DNA of 17,168 nt from CAYVBE01 sp964448935. Lineage in GTDB: Bacteria > Planctomycetota > Brocadiia > SM23-32. Under the pieces are notes generated by a model. That model had not been told where the DNA came from, searched no databases, and saw only the letters and a program-made list of their open reading frames with translations. A program made the position numbers and the translations under genes. Below, piece after piece: positions 13,123-17,168 of this stretch (the first letter of the stretch is position 1; every line of letters begins with the position of its first letter). The stretch spans positions 1 through 17,168 of the forward strand of contig CAYVBE010000073.1 in assembly GCA_964448935.1 (NCBI GenBank). The letters are read 5' to 3'.

Positions 13123-15501
13123 TCACTCGACCTCCACGGCGTCCACGGGGCAGACGGTCCGGCACATTCCGCAGCGGGTACACTTCTCCTCGTCTATCTC
13201 GTGCATCTCGTAGGGTGTTGCGGGGATGGCGTCGGCCGGGCAGTTCTGGGCGCAGAGGGTGCAGCCGACGCACTCGTCGCTGATGACGTAGCGGATCATC
13301 TCCCGGCAGCTCAGCGCGGGGCATTCGCCGCGTATGTGGGCCTCGTACTCGTCGCGGAAGTAACGGATGGTGGTCAGGATGGGATTGGGAGCGCTCTTGC
13401 CGAGGCTGCACAGGCTGGTGGAGCGCACCTGCTCCGCCAGGTCTTCCAGCTTCTCGATGTCCCCGCGCTCGCCCTCGCCGGCGCAGAGGCGCTCCAGTAT
13501 CTCCAACATGCGCTTCGTGCCGATCCGGCAGAACGTGCACTTGCCGCAACTCTCCTGCTGGGTGAACTCCAGGAAGTAGCGCGCCACGTCCACCATGCAG
13601 GTGCTGTCGTCCATGACCACCAGGCCGCCGGAGCCCATCATGGCGCCGTATTCGGTCAGCTCTTCGTAGTCAATGCGCACATTCCGCAGCGAAGCGGGCA
13701 GACAGCCGCCCGAGGGGCCGCCGATCTGGACGGCCTTGAAATTCCCCCCGCCCCGGATGCCGCCGCCGATCTCGTCCACGATCTCCCCGATGGTGATGCC
13801 CATCGGCACCTCGATGAGGCCCTCGCGCTCGATCCTGCCGGCCAGGGCGAAGACCTTGGTCCCCTTGCTCCTGGCTCCCCCGATCGCCGAGAACGCCTCC
13901 GGTCCGTGCCGGATTATCCAGGGGACGCAGGCATAGGTCTCGACGTTGTTCAGGTTGGTCGGTTTGCCCCAGAGCCCGTGCTCCACGGGATAGGGAGGCC
14001 GGAAACGCGGCATCCCGCGCTTGCCTTCCAGCGACGCGAGCAGGCCCGTCTCCTCCCCGCAGACGAAGGCCCCGGCACCCTCCAGGATGTTCAGCTTCAG
14101 CCCGAAGTCGGTGCCGAACAGGTCCTGGCCCATATACCCGCGGGATTCGGCCTGCCGGATGGCGGTGCGCAGGCGCTTCAGGGCCAGAGGGTATTCCGCG
14201 CGGATGTAAAGGTATGCCTCGCCGGCGCCGACGGCGTAGGCCGCTATGGCCAGCCCTTCCAGCACCCGGTGCGGGTAGGACTCCAGCAGCATCCGGTCCA
14301 TGAACGCCCCCGGGTCGCCCTCGTCTCCGTTCAGCACCACGTATTTCACGTCCGATTCCTGCGCGCGCACCATCTCCCACTTCGCGCCCGTGGGGAAACC
14401 GCCTCCGCCCCTGCCCCGCAGGTCCGCCGCCTTGATGGTCTCGATGACGTCCTCGGGCTCCTGCTCGGTCAGCACGCGCTCCAGGGCCTGGTAGCCGTCG
14501 TGATCCAGGTAGTCGTCTATGTCCACGGGGTCCATCTCCCCGCAGCCTTCCAGCACGATGTGTTTCTGCTTGCCCAGGAAGGCCCGCAGGCCCCGCTCTT
14601 TCTCGCCCAGGGCGGCGCCGTCGGGCGATTCCCACGCCGAATCTTCCGTCAGCAGGTCCTTGACCCTGGAGACGGCCGCTCTTGCCTTGCCCAGCAATCC
14701 CCGCGGCGGCGCGTGCCTGCGCACGATCTGGGGGACTATCTCCGGCCGGACCTTGCCGTAGCGGACGCGGCCCTGCGAACCCACCACCTCCACCAGCGGC
14801 ACGGAGTGGTACATGCCGGTGCTTCCCGTGCCCCGCACCGCGGCGTGGGCGCCCAGCCTGTCTATCGCCCGATCAAATTCCTGCGCCACCGTGCCGCTGC
14901 CGCAGGCCATGCTGTAGGTATCCAGACCCACGCGTATCTCCAGCAGGCCGTCGGCGATCTTGCGGGGCTTTCCGATGATGCCGTCCAACTCGTCGTCTTC
15001 CTCGGCGCCCTCCTGGCGGTAGTGCTCGATGGCCTTCGGCACGGTCTCCGCCGTCAACGGGCCGTAGAGGTGGTTGCCGATCCGCATCACAGGCGCCAGC
15101 GCGCAACACCCCAGACACCCCACTCCGTCCACGGTGAACGTGCCCTCCGCGTCGGTGTCCTGCTCCTCATCCATGCCCAGCGTGCGCTTTACGGCCTCGG
15201 TGATGGCAGGCGCGCCGGCCACGTGGCACGCCGTGCCGTGGCAAACACTTATGATGTGCTCCCCGGCCGGCTTGAGCCGGAACTGCGCATAGAAACTGCT
15301 GACGCCCTGTATCTGGGCGGGGCTGATGTCGGTCTCTTCGCAGACCCGCCGCAGGGCCTCCTCCGGCAGATAGTTGAAGTGCCGTTGGATGTCCTGCAGG
15401 ATGGGGATGCAGGCGCGGGGCGCGCCGCCCTCGCGGGCGATGATCTCGTCCACCACGCTCAGGTCAACGGCCGGAACGCCCTCCTGGACTTTCGTGCTCA
15501 T
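13123..15501 (-). CDS. NuoE-NuoF fusion, NADH-oxidising FMN/iron-sulfur subunit (BfuBC/HydBC/HoxF-like)
   Basis: A single 792-residue chain joins what are usually two subunits. Residues 1-165 are NuoE-like with [2Fe-2S] ligands C87, C92, C129 and C133. Residues 186-262 are a thioredoxin-like domain as at the N-terminus of HydB, but without cluster ligands. The NuoF core follows: FMN loop GRGGGGFPTGAKWE (363-376), NADH site CGEETGLLASLEGKRG (481-496), and [4Fe-4S] ligands C652, C655, C658 and C698. The end is a 2[4Fe-4S] ferredoxin domain (C744, C747, C750, C754; C774, C777, C780, C784), typical of HydB rather than of complex I. The ATG overlaps the stop of the membrane propeller gene (ATGA) and has GGGAGGGGG upstream. 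It should take electrons to or from NADH in the cytoplasm, as the core of a soluble or membrane-associated bifurcating enzyme. Confidence 0.9.
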   Translation of the reverse strand: MSTKVQEGVPAVDLSVVDEIIAREGGAPRACIPILQDIQRHFNYLPEEALRRVCEETDISPAQIQGVSSFYAQFRLKPAGEHIISVCHGTACHVAGAPAITEAVKRTLGMDEEQDTDAEGTFTVDGVGCLGCCALAPVMRIGNHLYGPLTAETVPKAIEHYRQEGAEEDDELDGIIGKPRKIADGLLEIRVGLDTYSMACGSGTVAQEFDRAIDRLGAHAAVRGTGSTGMYHSVPLVEVVGSQGRVRYGKVRPEIVPQIVRRHAPPRGLLGKARAAVSRVKDLLTEDSAWESPDGAALGEKERGLRAFLGKQKHIVLEGCGEMDPVDIDDYLDHDGYQALERVLTEQEPEDVIETIKAADLRGRGGGGFPTGAKWEMVRAQESDVKYVVLNGDEGDPGAFMDRMLLESYPHRVLEGLAIAAYAVGAGEAYLYIRAEYPLALKRLRTAIRQAESRGYMGQDLFGTDFGLKLNILEGAGAFVCGEETGLLASLEGKRGMPRFRPPYPVEHGLWGKPTNLNNVETYACVPWIIRHGPEAFSAIGGARSKGTKVFALAGRIEREGLIEVPMGITIGEIVDEIGGGIRGGGNFKAVQIGGPSGGCLPASLRNVRIDYEELTEYGAMMGSGGLVVMDDSTCMVDVARYFLEFTQQESCGKCTFCRIGTKRMLEILERLCAGEGERGDIEKLEDLAEQVRSTSLCSLGKSAPNPILTTIRYFRDEYEAHIRGECPALSCREMIRYVISDECVGCTLCAQNCPADAIPATPYEMHEIDEEKCTRCGMCRTVCPVDAVEVE

Positions 15502-17168
15502 TCCTGGTCCCCCTCCCTCGGGGGTTCCGCGCTCAGGCAGTAGAGGTTTTCGACGCCCCTGATATAGATGCAGGCGTCTCCGAAGGCCGGCGTGGCGTAC
15601 ATCTTCTCGCCCAGGTCGGGCTCCGCGGTCAATTCGTAGCTGTCGGCCAGCTTGAAGATGTACGTCTTGCCGCCCGTTCCGGGCAGGTAAACCAGACCGT
15701 CCACCAGGGTGGGAGAGGCCCAGAACTCGTCGTCGAGCATCTCCTCCCAGAGCAGTTCGCCCGTCTCGACGCTGAAGCAGGTCACCTGGCCTATGCTGTT
15801 GGCCTGCAAGAAGTACTCGCCGTCGCTCAAGGGGCTGGAGGCATCGGACAGCCCGTCGTGGGCGGTCCACAGCACGTTGCTCTCGGTCACGTCGCCCACA
15901 CCCCCCATCCGGATCGCGGCGGCCTGGGCGTACTCGTTCGTGCAGAAGGCCACGCCGTCGGCGGCCACCGGGCAGGGCCCGATGTCGCCGGACAGGACGT
16001 CCGCGCGCCACAGCTCGGCCCCCGTGGTGGGATCGTAAGCGATGAACCAGGGGCTCCCGGCGGTCAGTAGTTCCAGTCCGGCCTCGCTCTCGGCCAGCGC
16101 AGGGGTGCTCCAGGAATTAGGGACGGGCCGATCGGTCCTCCAGAGTTCTTCGCCCGTCTCCGGGTCCAGCGCAAGAAGCGCCGAAAGACCGTCCTCGGCC
16201 ATCACGCCGCGGTCGAACTTCAGGATCACCCGGCCGTCGTGCATGATCGGCGACGTGGAGATGCCGTACATGTTCTGTGGCTCGCCCATGAAGCGCGACC
16301 AGACCACGTTGCCCTCGAAGTCGAGAGCGGCCATCTCGGCGGTCGCGAAGAAGACATAGACCCGCTCCCCGTCCGTGGCCGCCGTCGGCGCGGCGTAGCC
16401 CGTGTCCGGCATCACCCGGACCTCGGTGGGAGCGTTGGGCGTCCGCACCGCGGTGCGCCACAGAAGCTCTCCGTCTATGCGCGAGAAGCAGAAGACCTCC
16501 TTCTCCTCCTCGGTGGCGCCGGTCAGGAACACGCGGTCGCCCCAGACCACCGGGGAGTTGTGGCCCGGCAGAGGCACGGGGCTCTTCCAGACAACGTTCT
16601 CGCCGGTCGCGCCGTCCCAGCTCTGCGGCCAGTCCCCGGCCTCCACCACGCCCAGTCCGCTCGGTCCGCGGAAGCGCGCCCAGTTGTCCTCGTACCGGAC
16701 GGCCGGCGTCTCCTCCGCCGGGGTCTCCGTCGGCTCCTGCTCATCCCCGGCAGCAACGGGTTCCGGTTCCGGCGCCTCGGCCTCTTCCGGGGGAAACTGC
16801 CCACCGCCCAAAAGGATCATCGCCACCAGCCCCGCGCCGAGCAGCAGGCCGACCGCGCCCACGGCGGCCATCTTCCACCGGCGGCGCCGCTGCCATGCGT
16901 CCTCGTCGTCCCGCTCCGAACGAGGCACAGGTCGCGGGCCGGAGGTGTCCAGGGATACGTACCACTTTGCGAAGATCAGCGCTGCGATCACGCCGGCAAA
17001 CAGCATGAAGGCCCCGGTCTGCATCAGCCGCCGGCGCGCCAGGTATTCCGCCTGTAACTCGAGGTCCTGCCCTCGGATGGCCTCCTTGAGCGCCTCGTCC
17101 TCCGGGTGCTCTCTCAGCAGATTGCGCATCCGCTCCAGGGCGACCGACTCCGGCGGCGGATCGCCTTT
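15498..17168 (-). CDS. Membrane-bound PQQ-like beta-propeller protein (N-terminus beyond right edge)
   Basis: The frame is open to the window edge; the 13 codons before the first ATG (17129) read PPPESVALER and fit the helical region that follows, so the true start probably lies outside. Counting from the edge, residues 1-48 are a charged helical segment, two membrane segments lie at about 50-70 and 99-121, and a Pro/Glu-rich linker runs to about 158. A propeller then begins at NWARFRGPSGLG. Blade motifs include RIDGELLWR, LDFEGNVVW, LDPETGEELW, DPTTGAELW and VETGELLW. The architecture is familiar from planctomycete PQQ-like proteins. Its stop overlaps the NuoEF start by four bases, so the two are translated together. 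With two membrane crossings the propeller and the N-terminal helix would be on the same side; the charge pattern does not settle which. No PQQ catalytic residue is evident. Confidence 0.85.
   Translation of the reverse strand, partial: KGDPPPESVALERMRNLLREHPEDEALKEAIRGQDLELQAEYLARRRLMQTGAFMLFAGVIAALIFAKWYVSLDTSGPRPVPRSERDDEDAWQRRRRWKMAAVGAVGLLLGAGLVAMILLGGGQFPPEEAEAPEPEPVAAGDEQEPTETPAEETPAVRYEDNWARFRGPSGLGVVEAGDWPQSWDGATGENVVWKSPVPLPGHNSPVVWGDRVFLTGATEEEKEVFCFSRIDGELLWRTAVRTPNAPTEVRVMPDTGYAAPTAATDGERVYVFFATAEMAALDFEGNVVWSRFMGEPQNMYGISTSPIMHDGRVILKFDRGVMAEDGLSALLALDPETGEELWRTDRPVPNSWSTPALAESEAGLELLTAGSPWFIAYDPTTGAELWRADVLSGDIGPCPVAADGVAFCTNEYAQAAAIRMGGVGDVTESNVLWTAHDGLSDASSPLSDGEYFLQANSIGQVTCFSVETGELLWEEMLDDEFWASPTLVDGLVYLPGTGGKTYIFKLADSYELTAEPDLGEKMYATPAFGDACIYIRGVENLYCLSAEPPREGDQE

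Noticed and set aside
10536..13283. A 915-codon open frame on the plus strand
   Set aside because: It lies antisense to the glycosyltransferase and the GltD-like gene, whose family motifs are unmistakable. Long antisense frames are common in GC-rich DNA, and its protein shows no recognisable domain.
11118..15501. Reading the cluster as an [FeFe] hydrogenase or as complex I
   Set aside because: No H-cluster cysteine motifs occur in the third subunit, and no membrane complex I subunits are present. A GltD-like module replaces them.
13024..15543. An 839-codon open frame on the plus strand
   Set aside because: It is the antisense shadow of the NuoEF fusion, with a low-complexity Leu/Ala/Val/His-rich product.

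Overview
This is a GC-rich bacterial window with ten protein genes and no RNA gene, CRISPR array, insertion sequence or phage gene that I can see. The mix points to an uncultured Gram-negative lineage of the Planctomycetota/PVC type or a neighbouring phylum such as Hydrogenedentota or Armatimonadota. The relevant features are three PQQ-like beta-propeller proteins, one behind a cytoplasmic helical stretch and two membrane segments, an FAD_oxidored-family flavoprotein, GT4 glycosyltransferases, and a NuoE/NuoF/GltD-type flavin-iron-sulfur enzyme typical of anaerobic metabolism. The phylum assignment is inference; no ribosomal marker is present.

Left block, minus strand (1-3379): a PaaK/CapK-like adenylate-forming enzyme, an orphan NMT1/SsuA-type substrate-binding lipoprotein 24 nt behind it, and after 132 nt a GT4 glycosyltransferase cut by the window edge. 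A sigma70-like promoter (3489-3518) fires leftward into this block.

Central block, plus strand (3588-6908): a second sigma70-like promoter faces the other way and drives three genes joined by 4-nt stop/start overlaps. They are an FAD-dependent oxidoreductase with a C-terminal discoidin-like domain (TTG start), a membrane-anchored protein probably built as an alpha/alpha toroid with some resemblance to the linalool dehydratase/isomerase group, and a small protein with two membrane segments. The tight coupling suggests one functional unit whose substrate I cannot name.

Right block, minus strand (7056-17168), in transcription order: a membrane PQQ-like propeller protein (start beyond the right edge), a NuoE-NuoF fusion, a GltD-like iron-sulfur flavoprotein, a GT4 glycosyltransferase, and two tandem secreted PQQ-like propeller proteins. 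The first four genes overlap or lie within 7 nt of each other and look like one operon. The NuoEF fusion and GltD-like gene together match the layout of the Bfu class of HydABC-like electron-bifurcating enzymes, in which a NuoF/NuoE core is joined to a variable BfuA that handles a third substrate. No hydrogenase H-cluster domain is present. Several cofactor sites depart from the usual pattern: the thioredoxin-like [2Fe-2S] site in the fusion has lost its ligands, the NAD(P) motif of the GltD-like subunit is altered, and its C-terminal ferredoxin domain lacks cysteines.

The two secreted propeller genes are products of a tandem duplication. The duplicated unit included the last codons of the upstream glycosyltransferase, and a 13-codon fossil of that gene end survives between the copies. 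The plus and minus blocks converge at 6909-7055, a gap holding a small hairpin and two short degenerate tandem repeats.
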